From Fischerella sp. CENA71 (lineage in GTDB: Bacteria; Cyanobacteriota; Cyanobacteriia; Cyanobacteriales; Nostocaceae), in NCBI GenBank assembly GCA_024239075.1, contig JANBVI010000028.1, positions 33,020 to 97,019 of the forward strand: a stretch of DNA of 64,000 nucleotides. The letters run 5' to 3'. A program made the position numbers and the translations under genes. Each line of letters starts with the position of its first letter. Position 1 is the first letter of the stretch. Below are positions 47,342 through 57,190 of the stretch, piece after piece. The notes under the pieces are model-generated. The model had not been told where the DNA came from, ran no database searches, and was given only the letters and a program-made list of their open reading frames with translations.

Positions 47342-48544
47342 TCATGAAGAACGGAACAAAACGCGTCCTGGAATTACCTCATCATTAATCTTGGCATACA
47401 CCCGCAGACAGGCGGACACTTCTCCTGGTACACCACCAATCTCTAGTTGTAAATCGTCTTTTGACCAAGTGTAGATATCGGCGTAGGTTCCCCACAGTGG
47501 GCGGATTTGTACCTGATAACCAGCATCGCGGGCTTTTTCCACGACACCATCGAGAGAACGACGGGCTTCTTGTTGGAGTTTTCCCCACCAAGAAAAGCGA
47601 TCGCACGGTGGCAAATATACTAAAGAATGAATCGCCTCATCTAAATCTAATCTAGCCCGGAGTGCGATCGCAGGGTCAGCATTAGTAGTACTAGACACAC
47701 GCTCAAACCGATCTACTAGTGCTGTCACATACTTAGATTTTTCTGAATCTGAACTCAAAGGTCTAACACCAAAGCGGTCTACACTTTTAAAGGCATGGTG
47801 TAAACACGTATCTGTTTCGATAAAATAGAGACAAGCAGATACAATCCCGGCTAACACATCTAATTCCCCGCCTCTTTTTTCTACTTGCAACTGTCGATCA
47901 AAATCAATCTGATCTGATAAAAACAAGCCAGTTGCATAAACACTTCCCTGTAAACCAGAGTAAACAGGTTCACTGCGGCTAAAACCAATCTGTTGCACAG
48001 CAAACTTCTCTTCCAAAGCACCAAACTGACTGACTTCCGCTAAAATGCATTCCCGCCAAGTATGAGCAACTTTTTCCGGGACTCGTAGCAACAAGCGTTG
48101 GATTTCATTCCACAAATCAAGATCATTGTTGCTGTGAAACTGGTACGCACCAACATATTGCAACAATTCTTGATCAGCGAGCAAAGCATCACCAATGTGT
48201 TTCAGTTTCTGTTCTTTGGGAATTTCCAGCTGAATTGGTTCCAAGACATCTTCCCAAGTGGGGGGAGGAGGAGACGCGGGGACACGGGGAGTAGGAGACG
48301 CAGGGAATGCATTCAGAGTATTCTCCGTGTCCTGTTGACTCCGTGTCCCCGTGTCCTTCTCTGTCTGTGGTTGCAAAAGTTGATCTAATTCGCGCACAAC
48401 TTCCTGACAAGCACTACTACCCGGATCTCTTATATCTTCCTTGAGTGCTTCTTGTAATTGAGTCCGCAGTCCATATAAACCTAACCGCAGTACCCAAGCT
48501 AATTGTGAATCCTCAATTTCCAATAACTTGCTGAGGTGCTGCAT
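47342..48544 (-). CDS. Unknown protein, third gene of GTPase/SrfB-like group
   Basis: A 400-residue protein from the ATG at 48544 (MQHLSKLLEIEDSQ); an upstream start at 48577 adds 11 residues. I do not recognise a family. N-terminal helices (about 1-55) are followed by a low-complexity insert (about 60-96, DTGTRSQQDTE...FPASPTPRVPASPPPP) encoded by a dispersed repeat, then a helical and beta-rich body ending IPGRVLFRSS. It has no signal peptide or membrane segment. It follows the SrfB-like gene on the same strand, with a repeat in the gap. By position it could play the part of an accessory factor like SrfA; this is inference. Confidence 0.7.
   Translation of the reverse strand: MQHLSKLLEIEDSQLAWVLRLGLYGLRTQLQEALKEDIRDPGSSACQEVVRELDQLLQPQTEKDTGTRSQQDTENTLNAFPASPTPRVPASPPPPTWEDVLEPIQLEIPKEQKLKHIGDALLADQELLQYVGAYQFHSNNDLDLWNEIQRLLLRVPEKVAHTWRECILAEVSQFGALEEKFAVQQIGFSRSEPVYSGLQGSVYATGLFLSDQIDFDRQLQVEKRGGELDVLAGIVSACLYFIETDTCLHHAFKSVDRFGVRPLSSDSEKSKYVTALVDRFERVSSTTNADPAIALRARLDLDEAIHSLVYLPPCDRFSWWGKLQQEARRSLDGVVEKARDAGYQVQIRPLWGTYADIYTWSKDDLQLEIGGVPGEVSACLRVYAKINDEVIPGRVLFRSS
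48255..48365 (-). repeat. In-frame repeat insertion in unknown gene
   Basis: On the coding strand: GACACGGGGACACGGAGTCA and a GCATTCCCTGCGTCTCC-type part with an inverted CCCCGTGTCC end. It matches the insertion in the rlhA-like gene at 26540-26710 in DNA and encoded peptide (DTGTRSQQ...FPASP), though the host proteins are unrelated. The reading frame is preserved. Confidence 0.78.
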
Positions 48545-48594
48545 GTTCTCTCCATTATTTCTGCAAAACTGACGCAAAATCCCTCTGTTTTCTC

Positions 48595-48755
48595 TTCCTT
48601 GGCGTCCTTCGCGTCCTTTGTGGTTCGTTCACAAATGTCATAATGCAAGTCGCAATGAATTTATGCTTCTCGCCCACTGAATTTATTTAACGAACCACAT
48701 AGACGCGCTAGCGGGAAGCCGCTAGGGTAGGAAACAAAGGACACGAAGGAAGAAG
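48595..48755. repeat. Inverted-arm repeat between SrfB-like and unknown genes
   Basis: TCCTTTGTGGTTCGTT (near 48611-48630) faces AACGAACCACA (near 48689). The right arm is interrupted by a nested TAGACGCGCTAGCGGGAAGC...GGGTAGG unit before ACAAAGGACACGAAGG resumes. The same composite recurs at 52245-52370. Confidence 0.6.
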
Positions 48756-48761
48756 AGTTTT

Positions 48762-51700
48762 TTAATGCAATCCGCAGAACGGATCACGTTCTGTTTCGAC
48801 GTTGTTAGATTGTGCTTGGAGGGAATCTCGATAAACGCATCCCTCTATTTTGAGACATTCGGGATTTGTTGATGTCCAGTAGGGTACTTCAAAGGCGTGG
48901 ATTCGTAAGATACCTTGTCTGTTGAGGGTGACGTAATATTTACAAGGATATTCGGATTTGATTTCTGGTTGGGGAAGTTCGCCAATTAGTTCCCATTTGT
49001 TTGATTCTGGGTTGCGAAATTGGAAGTAAAATGTGTGTTTACCACTGACGGGGAAGGGTGGTAGTTCTGCGATTAAGCCTATTCCTTGGATTTGGGTGTC
49101 GTCTTCGTTGTAACGAAAGGTTTGTACTTCTTGGTTTTGATTGGTGGAAAAGAGTACTGTGTGAGCATCGGTTTTGAAGACGTTGGCTGATTCGGCGACG
49201 TTGACGGCGATATCACAGACGATTTCTCCATAATCAGAAAGAATTGTTTGTGTGGCGATCGCTTTGGCTGCATCGAGACAAGGTATATTTACGGGAATGA
49301 GATAATGGGGTTTTCCTCGTGATAATAATAGATCGATGTCTAGTTTTTGGTTGATTTCAAATTGGACTTGAATGTTATTTTTGAAGTCCTCTTCGTTCAA
49401 CCCCAATTTTTTCATCAGGATGTCGCCGTTGTAGCTACCCCAAAGTTGGAGTTTCATGTTCTCGAAGTCTTGACGTCTGATGTTGTTGGTTAATTGCATC
49501 CCCATCCAACGACTGCGATATTTGGCGATCGCATCTTGGGCTTGAAGCTGATATAATTCTTGTCCAGCGTGAAAGATGGGATCGGGACTACCGCCGATGA
49601 CTTCGCGGACGAAGGAACAGGGGAGAAAGTAAAATAGATTTTTGACATCTATATATAGTTGGTTCGCACCTTTTTTGAGTAAGTCTTTGGCTTGTTGGGG
49701 AGAGAAGCTGAGTTGGCGGAGTTTTTCAGCGAAGCAGGCGCCGGCGGATGTGGCGAGTTTGGTGTATTCTGGTTCAAAGGTAACTCGTTCTTCGTTCCAC
49801 AAGAAGTAATCTGATTTGCTGAAGACTCGGTAGAGTTCGCGTTCGACGATTTCTAAGTTGCAGGTTTTACCGGAAAGAATTAACCAATCGACGGTTTCAG
49901 GGGAGTTGCTGGGATTGACGGATTTGTTTTTGAAGGCGTTTTCGATTAATCCTTGGGCGATACCGACTGCTTCTCGAACTACGGGTGCGACTGCTTTTTC
50001 AAATTGTTCGACGGTGAGGGTAACGTTGAGGCGATCGCTAACGCTTGTAGGTAAAGTAATATCGTTGTGGACTAGCAGTTCTGAGATTTTTTGTCCATCG
50101 AGGATGAATACAGGTGTATCGAATGTTTGACGCTTTTGTCCGAGGGTGAGTTTGGCTGCTTCGGCGTGTTCCCAAAGTGTGTAGAATGTTTGGGCGCGGG
50201 ATGGGGCGTTTTTCCACCGGGTGGGAAGAACTTTTTCGGCGTCGTTTAAAGCTTCTTTGTAAGCTTCGCCTTCGCGCACTTCGTTATCGACGCAAGCTAG
50301 TAGGGAACCTGGTTGAAATTTACCATTTTGCAGAAAGCGATCGCTCAATTCTTCTGGTTGTACTTTTAAAATATCTCTGGGTAAGGTTTCGTCTACAATG
50401 GCAGTGAGTAAACAATCGGCTAATGCTGCTTTCAATAACAAAAATAGCCGCAGAGTAATTAATTCACCACCCAGTTGCAGATGTCCAGAGGAACCAAGTA
50501 ACTTCGGTGTAAGTTTATAGTAGCGTCCACCGTCGCCTCGATCTTCTCCCGGTTCAAAAGGATTAATTTCTTCCAGGGAAAGACGAATCAAGGCTAAATC
50601 GGTAGTTCCACCACCAATATCCAACACCATCACATTTTGCCACCATTTGTCCCCATCCCGACGACAGCGAGTTTTGAAAGATTCGATTCCTAAATTTAAA
50701 TCGCCGCCAAATTCTCGCCAGAGGAAAAATATTGCCACAGAAACAGCTTCATCATAAGCCATTTGCACATCTTCAATATCTAGCTGTTTCACCAACTGTT
50801 CAATTTCGCGACGAACAAAAGGCGAAGCGATAGTCGGGTAAGTTACCACCGTGCGGTAAAATTTCCCTTGGGAACATTTGCCCGAACGCTGGCGATATTT
50901 TTCGGTTAACTCGATTAATTGAGCATACGCTGCTTGCAACAGCTTGTTAACAGGGATGGAATCTTCTTTATCATTGAGAGTAATTTGAAAAGAACGTTCT
51001 TGTCCAAAATAACGTTTGGGTGAATGCAGAAATCTGCTATCAATTCCCTCACCTTGTCTAATCGCATCTAAACGGTGTTGTTTGGCTTGTTCACCCAAAC
51101 TCACTTTGACTTTTAGCGGATCGTTGGTTGGTAAAAACGGTTCTAAACCAATAACTTCCAACTCGCTCGCAATTTCATTCAAACGTCTATCTTTATCCAA
51201 CTCTACTGAGATTAAACTTTGCCATTCTAGGGGCGGCACGCGAAACACTTCATGATAAATTTGATTTAAACGTTTACTAGCAGCCCGACGAAACCAAGAT
51301 AAACGCTTACTCAAAGCAATTTCAATTTGCCGAATTGCTTCTAAAAATTGCTCTCCATTTAAATTGCGTAAATTGACATTACTATCAACCTGAATATTTT
51401 TACTCACTTCAATTAAAAATCTTTGCCATTCCTGCATCCAAGCATCCTGAGTGACACCAGCTATATTATCTACAGGACGTTGAGTTAACCATGTCGATAA
51501 GCGATCGCGCAACCTCGCTTCTTGTTCACTAGGTAAACTATGGGGTGTCACAATCACCTTGGGATCATAAAGCGTCACAGTCGAATTAGAAGTACCAAAA
51601 TCAATCGCAAACCAACCAGGATAAGTAATTTCTGGTTGCTTTTCAACTTGCTTCACTGGTGCTTCAGCAGGTAACTTTACTTCTTCATCCGGTAAAGTTT

Positions 51701-52181
51701 GGGGTGCTGTATTTTTAAAAGAGTTTAAGACTGAATCGGTAAAAGACATGAGTGGATTTTTAATTGAGTAATCTTTGATGGGATAAGTCCAGATATTGCA
51801 CTCAGCAGTAGTTTGTTTGCTAATAGACAAAAGCGGTTCACCCGTTGCGCTTGATTCAAAATACTCGATAATTACTTGCAAATTACAATTAACACCTGTT
51901 GGTAAAGGTTCATTCCAGCGACAATCACTTTGTCTTAATCGCTGGGGAGTATTCAGCTGTAAAAGCTTGTGCGTACCAAAGTTTACACTTTTATAAGCCG
52001 ATTGCATCGCTGTTGCCAAGTCTTCTGGTACACCAGCAACAAATATATTAATGCGGAAAATGTGAGGAAAATGGGGATTAGGAACGGGTTTAATTTCTAT
52101 TGCGGGTAATAGGAGTAAGGATGGGTCGTTGGGATGTGTACGTAATTGATAACGATTAAAAAGTTCTATTTTAATTGGCAT
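48762..52181 (-). CDS. SrfB-like large actin/Hsp70-fold ATPase
   Basis: A 1139-residue cytoplasmic protein with an actin/Hsp70-type ATPase core. Phosphate-1 motif FAIDFGTSNSTVTLY is at about residues 191-205, phosphate-2 motif VMVLDIGGGTTDLAL near 516-530, and an adenosine-like motif LILSGKTCNLE near 769. About 185 residues precede the core, and a large helical insertion separates the first two motifs. The overall length and motifs resemble virulence factor SrfB of enterobacteria. It lies directly after a dynamin-like GTPase gene and before an unknown gene on the same strand, a three-gene layout reminiscent of srfABC. The cellular role is unknown. Confidence 0.8.
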   Translation of the reverse strand: MPIKIELFNRYQLRTHPNDPSLLLLPAIEIKPVPNPHFPHIFRINIFVAGVPEDLATAMQSAYKSVNFGTHKLLQLNTPQRLRQSDCRWNEPLPTGVNCNLQVIIEYFESSATGEPLLSISKQTTAECNIWTYPIKDYSIKNPLMSFTDSVLNSFKNTAPQTLPDEEVKLPAEAPVKQVEKQPEITYPGWFAIDFGTSNSTVTLYDPKVIVTPHSLPSEQEARLRDRLSTWLTQRPVDNIAGVTQDAWMQEWQRFLIEVSKNIQVDSNVNLRNLNGEQFLEAIRQIEIALSKRLSWFRRAASKRLNQIYHEVFRVPPLEWQSLISVELDKDRRLNEIASELEVIGLEPFLPTNDPLKVKVSLGEQAKQHRLDAIRQGEGIDSRFLHSPKRYFGQERSFQITLNDKEDSIPVNKLLQAAYAQLIELTEKYRQRSGKCSQGKFYRTVVTYPTIASPFVRREIEQLVKQLDIEDVQMAYDEAVSVAIFFLWREFGGDLNLGIESFKTRCRRDGDKWWQNVMVLDIGGGTTDLALIRLSLEEINPFEPGEDRGDGGRYYKLTPKLLGSSGHLQLGGELITLRLFLLLKAALADCLLTAIVDETLPRDILKVQPEELSDRFLQNGKFQPGSLLACVDNEVREGEAYKEALNDAEKVLPTRWKNAPSRAQTFYTLWEHAEAAKLTLGQKRQTFDTPVFILDGQKISELLVHNDITLPTSVSDRLNVTLTVEQFEKAVAPVVREAVGIAQGLIENAFKNKSVNPSNSPETVDWLILSGKTCNLEIVERELYRVFSKSDYFLWNEERVTFEPEYTKLATSAGACFAEKLRQLSFSPQQAKDLLKKGANQLYIDVKNLFYFLPCSFVREVIGGSPDPIFHAGQELYQLQAQDAIAKYRSRWMGMQLTNNIRRQDFENMKLQLWGSYNGDILMKKLGLNEEDFKNNIQVQFEINQKLDIDLLLSRGKPHYLIPVNIPCLDAAKAIATQTILSDYGEIVCDIAVNVAESANVFKTDAHTVLFSTNQNQEVQTFRYNEDDTQIQGIGLIAELPPFPVSGKHTFYFQFRNPESNKWELIGELPQPEIKSEYPCKYYVTLNRQGILRIHAFEVPYWTSTNPECLKIEGCVYRDSLQAQSNNVETERDPFCGLH

Positions 52182-52244
52182 TATTTATAGATTCCCTTAA
52201 CATTAATCATAAGTTGTGAAATTTACGCAGCACACATAGAGATT

Positions 52245-52370
52245 TTTTTTACGAACCACATAGACGCGCTAGCGTCTTCCCGCTAGGGTAGGACACAAAG
52301 TACGCGAAGAAATAAATCTTCTTCCTTTGTGTCCTTTGTGTCCTTTGTGGTTCGTTTCTTCCCCATAATT
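52245..52370. repeat. Inverted-arm repeat between GTPase and SrfB-like genes
   Basis: Left arm ACGAACCACA, then nested TAGACGCGCTAGCGTCTTCC...GGGTAGG, then ACACAAAG; right arm CTTCCTTTGTGTCCTTTGTG followed by GTTCGTT. Same composite as 48595-48755, with the nested unit at the same place. The arms can fold into a long hairpin in the polycistronic RNA. Confidence 0.65.
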
Positions 52371-52377
52371 CTAAAGG

Positions 52378-54945
52378 TTACAATTCACTTGAATGAGAAA
52401 TCATCGCCACTTGGGAAAGGGTTTCTAGCCAAGGTGGAACAGATTTAGATTTATCTTTGTCTGCGTCGGCGATATATCTGAGTAATGGTTCGTGTTTGGA
52501 TTTTAGTAGTTCTTGTAGACTATCGACTATTTCTTTTAAGGCTCTAGAAAAAGAAGATTTCACCTGTTTGGTTAATTGACTGACGTATTGAACTAGATGT
52601 AGACCAGCACTGGCGGTGATTTCATCTCGCAGTCGCAAAACGGCTATTTGATGATTAAATGGTCTGGGAGGGGTGGGAAATTGTTTATCGGGACTCCAGT
52701 CTAAGATTTGTCCGTTGGGATGTTTGTCATCTTGACGCGCTAGGGGAAATAAAGCGTCGGCGTTGATGGCATGATTATTATTAGCTAATCCACTGTGATC
52801 GATAATTAATCTTTGCCATTTGTTGGCTGGATCAACTGCGCGTAAGAAGTTACGAAATAGGCGGAGTTGATTTTTTCCGAAATTGTCTTGAATGTACCTT
52901 TCAATATCTGGTGAGAGAACAGAGTTAACTGTGTTACGTTCGTCTGCAACTTCGATTGATAGCTTTTTGAAAAAATCAATTACTGCTTCTGTGGTGCGTT
53001 CATGAGCAAAAGTTTGCATTTCTTGGATGGTTTGGACAAATGCAGAATAGAAATCATCACTTTTGGTAGGGATGGTGTCTTCTACTTCTTCGTCACCAAA
53101 AAAACTGTCGGTTTTGGTGAGAGAAATCGTGCCATTTTTGGTTCGATCAAATAGTAGTGTCCATTCACTCCATTCAAAGAATATTTTATTAGTTAGTTCG
53201 TCTTTAACGACATCACTCACGGCGACGCCATCGCGGTTTTTTAATATTGGTTGTTTTTCGAGTTCTTCTTGAAATTGTCTGTAAATAGTGACTAAGTTTT
53301 CTATTCCTTGGCGCAGTTCGATAAATTTCGGGTTTTCTTCGACGGGGATGTAAGCGGGTACTTGTTCGAGGAGAGTTTTTAAGTTATCTTGCTCTTTTTG
53401 CAAAGCTTTGACGGTTCTTTGGGTATCTTCTACAAGTTGTTTTAAACCGTTTTGGGCGACGTGGTCTTTGAGTAATGCGCGTAGTCTGCTGATTCCTCCG
53501 TCTTCTGCAAAGTCACTAAGTTGTTTTTGCAGGGTACTTGATGGTGGTAGCATTTTACTGAGTTGTTGCCATTTTTCCCGTAGTTCAACTTCGGAGAGTT
53601 TGTTGGGAATGTCTAATTCTGGCAGAAATTCTAGGGAGGAAACTTGGATGAGAGAAGAAAGTTCTGCAAGTTTGGCTAAACCGTGGAGTTGGGAGAGTAA
53701 AACTATATTTTTTTTCTCTGTGGTTAAGTTGCTGGCACTGGCAATGGTAAGTTGAAGAATGCCCAGGTTTTCTAATATATTGGCTTCGGAAAGTAATGGT
53801 TCGTCTACGAGTTCATCAAGGGCGCGTTCGTCACTCTGGGTAAGGGGAAGTTGATTGAAGCGTCCGACACCAACGATAATTCTATCTCTTAAGTCGTGTC
53901 CTTTGTCGCGCTCTAACATTGTACGAATTTTTGAGGCGATCGCACCACCTGGATATCTGCCGTTGAGTAGCAATAGCAGAGTTTGCACGTCTCTGAGTTC
54001 GCGCAGTGACAAAAAGGTATCTCGCACCCCGGAATCTGCTGAACCTAAACCGGGAAAGTCTAACAAAACAAATTCATTGGTTCCTTGGAGTGCAGATAAA
54101 TCCCAGATTTCTTTGGATACTTCAACGGTGACATCGATGCGGCGAATCAAAGAAAAGCTTCTCTGTAAATCTACGGCTGATGGTTGAGCAAAATTTGTCC
54201 ACGGTTGCGGAGGTGGTGGCAGTTGATCAAAGCTGAGTTCTAAGATATTCATTGGTGGTTCAGATAGTCTCAGCCCTTTTTTGGCGGTATTATGATCTAT
54301 TTGGTAGCTTTTACCGCCAATATGTTTACCGTAAGTATTATAGGTACGCATGTATACTACTATTTCTCGGAGTAGCGATCGCAACTCTAAACTTTGCGTC
54401 TGATTCCAAGCTTGTTCGCACCATCTCAAGATTCCATTGCTATCAACAATCGTTGTCGGGTGCAGGTTTTTGAGAGTAGTCAGCAATTCCACAGATATTT
54501 CTGATGCTTTCGCTCGTGTTTCCAATTCCTGGAGCATAAACCGCAGACACTCTTTCACACCCTCATCGGAGAGATACTGAACGGTGTATTTACCAACTTG
54601 GGTAGTTTGTAAATCTGGTTGTTGGCGCAAATGAATGGCGGTGACGTTTCCTGTAGTGGGGGTTTCACTTACAGGTAAGGCATCTGCGTAGCCAATAAGA
54701 CTACCAATTAATAAAGTTTTGCCACTACTGAACTCGCCCATAATGCCAATTTTCACAGGCGAAGAGGCAATTTCTACAACTCTTTGGGCAGATTCTTTTA
54801 AATTTTGAATGTTTTCATGGATACTTTGAGGAAACCAGCTTTCCTGGGGAGGCGGGTTTTGTGAAACTAACTCCAGGCTTTGGAGAACAGATTCCCCATA
54901 TTCTTTATAACGGCTCAGTTGTGCGATCGCCATGTCACTTTTCAT
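52378..54945 (-). CDS. Dynamin-like large GTPase
   Basis: An 855-residue protein of the dynamin-like or SrfC-like GTPase type. The P-loop GEFSSGKTLLIGSL begins at residue 70, followed by a switch-I Thr in ETPTTGNVT and G3 DFPGLGSAD near 295. The G4 position reads VGVGRFNQLP near 358, without a standard N/TKxD. Long helices follow (KALQKEQDNLKTLLEQVP and later), as in a dynamin stalk. No transmembrane segment is visible. GGAG sits five bases before the ATG. It is the first gene of the same-strand group with the SrfB-like ATPase and an unknown protein, suggesting a membrane-remodelling or conflict-type machine; this is inference. Confidence 0.85.
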   Translation of the reverse strand: MKSDMAIAQLSRYKEYGESVLQSLELVSQNPPPQESWFPQSIHENIQNLKESAQRVVEIASSPVKIGIMGEFSSGKTLLIGSLIGYADALPVSETPTTGNVTAIHLRQQPDLQTTQVGKYTVQYLSDEGVKECLRFMLQELETRAKASEISVELLTTLKNLHPTTIVDSNGILRWCEQAWNQTQSLELRSLLREIVVYMRTYNTYGKHIGGKSYQIDHNTAKKGLRLSEPPMNILELSFDQLPPPPQPWTNFAQPSAVDLQRSFSLIRRIDVTVEVSKEIWDLSALQGTNEFVLLDFPGLGSADSGVRDTFLSLRELRDVQTLLLLLNGRYPGGAIASKIRTMLERDKGHDLRDRIIVGVGRFNQLPLTQSDERALDELVDEPLLSEANILENLGILQLTIASASNLTTEKKNIVLLSQLHGLAKLAELSSLIQVSSLEFLPELDIPNKLSEVELREKWQQLSKMLPPSSTLQKQLSDFAEDGGISRLRALLKDHVAQNGLKQLVEDTQRTVKALQKEQDNLKTLLEQVPAYIPVEENPKFIELRQGIENLVTIYRQFQEELEKQPILKNRDGVAVSDVVKDELTNKIFFEWSEWTLLFDRTKNGTISLTKTDSFFGDEEVEDTIPTKSDDFYSAFVQTIQEMQTFAHERTTEAVIDFFKKLSIEVADERNTVNSVLSPDIERYIQDNFGKNQLRLFRNFLRAVDPANKWQRLIIDHSGLANNNHAINADALFPLARQDDKHPNGQILDWSPDKQFPTPPRPFNHQIAVLRLRDEITASAGLHLVQYVSQLTKQVKSSFSRALKEIVDSLQELLKSKHEPLLRYIADADKDKSKSVPPWLETLSQVAMISHSSEL

Positions 54946-54959
54946 ACTTACTCCGGTAA

Positions 54960-55090
54960 ATTAGGGGATCGGGGAAAGGGAATCGGGGAAAGGGGATCAG
55001 GGATAAGAGTGTAAGACAAAGAATTGTCAATTGATGTTATCTATCTACACTCGTACATCCCTACACCCCTACACCCTTACACCCTTACAC
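54960..55090. repeat. STRR tracts upstream of GTPase gene
   Basis: CGGGGAAAGG-type units at 54962-55008 and CCCTACACCCTTACA-type units at 55058-55090. The second resembles the reverse complement of the 1233-1289 repeat. The remaining bases to the leuA terminator (55091-55425) hold nothing I recognise. Confidence 0.6.
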
Positions 55091-55419
55091 CCCTTTCTTT
55101 ACAGCAATAGCCATAGTTATAACTTGTTTTTTAATCAAAGAAGTTTAGCAATTTGTTCGTGATTATTGTTTCCAAATTGCAAAACTTTGTAGAAGTTTGC
55201 ATAAATTTGTAGAAGCAAAACAGTGCTAATAAGAAAATCCAATCCTAAAACTTTTAGAAATATTCATAATTATTTTCCGGATAACCTCAAATTCCTTACT
55301 TCTTTTATAAGTCAGGGATCTGGTTTCTCACAAATTTTGCATTTTGATTTGTTTTGATACGCCTTCGAGTGGGTACTAGTTTAGACAATAGCCTGGAGTA
55401 GTTCAAATTTACCCAACCT

Positions 55420-55458
55420 GAAAAGAAAAAGATCCCCGATTTCTAAAAAGCCGGGGAT
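55420..55458 (-). terminator. Rho-independent terminator of leuA
   Basis: On the reverse strand, ATCCCCG (55458-55452) and CGGGGAT (55438-55432) form a stem followed by CTTTTTCTTTT. It lies about 60 bases past the leuA stop. Stem plus T-run makes this a clear intrinsic terminator. Confidence 0.8.
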
Positions 55459-55519
55459 TTGATGTATTTGGAGTTGCAAAATTATTTTATTGATGTGCGA
55501 TCGCAAATCACAATCACAG

Positions 55520-57190
55520 CTACACTACATTCACACGTTGCAAAGCGCGATTCACTGCACTCAGTATTGCCAAGATCGAAGCCGTGACAATATTGGCATG
55601 AATTCCTACACCGTGCAATGTACCCTGGATGAAATCACCTGCGATTTCAACACAGGCGATCGCATCTGCATTACTCCCACTATTGCGCGATCGCTCTTCG
55701 TAATGGTGAATTTGTATATTTAAACCCAAAGCGTTGACAAAAGCGTCAATTGGCCCATTACCTTGACCTTGAACTGTAATAATTTTCTCATCCTCTTGCA
55801 ATCTAACTGCAATGTTTTGCACCCCATTGTAATCTTCAGTTTCAGATAAGTGATGAGTCATGTATTTCAGTGGCGTACAAACTTGCAAATATTCTTGCTC
55901 AAATAATTGCCAAATATCAGTAGAGGACATTTCCTTACCAGAAGCATCCATTGCTTTTTGCACAATTTGGCTAAACTCGATCTGCAAGCGGCGGGGTAAT
56001 GTTAAATCATAATCCCGTTCCAGCAAGAAAGCGATTCCGCCTTTACCTGATTGACTGTTCACCCGCACTACAGATTCATAGCTGCGCCCCACATCTGCTG
56101 GATCAATGGGTAAATAGGGAACTTCCCACACAGCATCTGATTTCTGTACAGCAAAGCCTTTCTTAATGGCGTCTTGATGGGAACCGGAAAAAGCAGTAAA
56201 TACCAAATCGCCGACGTAGGGATGACGGGGATGAATGGGTAATTGTGTGCAATCTTCGATGATTCTGGCAACTTCGTTAATGTTGGAAAAATCTAACCCT
56301 GGATGGATGCCTTGAGTGTAGAGATTCATTGCCAAGGTGACTAAATCTACATTTCCAGTGCGTTCACCATTACCAAACAAACAGCCCTCAACCCTTTCAG
56401 CGCCTGCCATTTGAGCAAGTTCTGCGGCTGCGACTGCACAACCGCGATCGTTATGGGGATGGACGCTAATAATTACGCTATCTCTGCGAGTTAAGTTGCG
56501 GTGCATCCACTCTACTTGATCCGCAAAGATATTCGGTGTGGCAACTTCGACACTGGCGGGTAAATTGATGATCGCTTTGTGTTGTGGTGTGGGTTGCCAG
56601 ACATCTAAGACTGCATTGCAGATTTCTTGAGCAAAGTCTAATTCTGTGGCTGTAAAAATTTCGGGTGAATATTGAAATTGCCAGTTTGTATCTGATTGCT
56701 CGGCTGCTAATTCTGGAAACAATTTAGCTGCGTTAACTGCCAAATTGATTGTTCCCTGGCGATCTAAACCAAAAACGATGCGACGAAAGACAGGAGAAAC
56801 TGCATTATATAAATGTACGATCGCCCGTTTTACCCCTTTTAAAGCAGCAAAAGTGCGACGAATTAATTCTTCTCTAGCTGGTGTTAAAACTTGGATAGTT
56901 ACGTCATCAGGAATTAATTCCTGTTCTATCAAGTATCGTACAAAATCAAATTCAGTTTGCGAAGCGGAAGGAAAAGCGATTTCTATTTCTTTGCAACCAA
57001 TGCTGACTAAAAGCTGAAACAGGCGTAACTTCTGGTGAATATTCATCGGTTCAATCAACGCCTGGTTGCCATCTCTTAAATCAGTACTTAACCAAATTGG
57101 CGGATGAGTAATTGTTTTATTTGGCCAAATGCGTTCGCTCAAATTAATAGGGGCAAATGGGCGATATTTTGTTGCAGGATTTTTTAACAC
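55520..57190 (-). CDS. leuA: 2-Isopropylmalate synthase, long (type 2) form
   Basis: Condenses acetyl-CoA with 2-ketoisovalerate, the first step of leucine synthesis. The 556-residue sequence has the catalytic [15 protein letters not shown] motif (about 34-48), the metal-binding HPHNDRG near 242, [15 protein letters not shown], and a C-terminal regulatory domain (about 430-550) that would bind leucine. It belongs to the long LeuA group known from actinobacteria and enterobacterial relatives, distinct from the shorter standard cyanobacterial enzyme. It starts with GTG at 57190, overlapped by the end of a 52-residue ORF that has a good ribosome-binding site. An intrinsic terminator follows. Confidence 0.93.
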   Translation of the reverse strand: MLKNPATKYRPFAPINLSERIWPNKTITHPPIWLSTDLRDGNQALIEPMNIHQKLRLFQLLVSIGCKEIEIAFPSASQTEFDFVRYLIEQELIPDDVTIQVLTPAREELIRRTFAALKGVKRAIVHLYNAVSPVFRRIVFGLDRQGTINLAVNAAKLFPELAAEQSDTNWQFQYSPEIFTATELDFAQEICNAVLDVWQPTPQHKAIINLPASVEVATPNIFADQVEWMHRNLTRRDSVIISVHPHNDRGCAVAAAELAQMAGAERVEGCLFGNGERTGNVDLVTLAMNLYTQGIHPGLDFSNINEVARIIEDCTQLPIHPRHPYVGDLVFTAFSGSHQDAIKKGFAVQKSDAVWEVPYLPIDPADVGRSYESVVRVNSQSGKGGIAFLLERDYDLTLPRRLQIEFSQIVQKAMDASGKEMSSTDIWQLFEQEYLQVCTPLKYMTHHLSETEDYNGVQNIAVRLQEDEKIITVQGQGNGPIDAFVNALGLNIQIHHYEERSRNSGSNADAIACVEIAGDFIQGTLHGVGIHANIVTASILAILSAVNRALQRVNVV

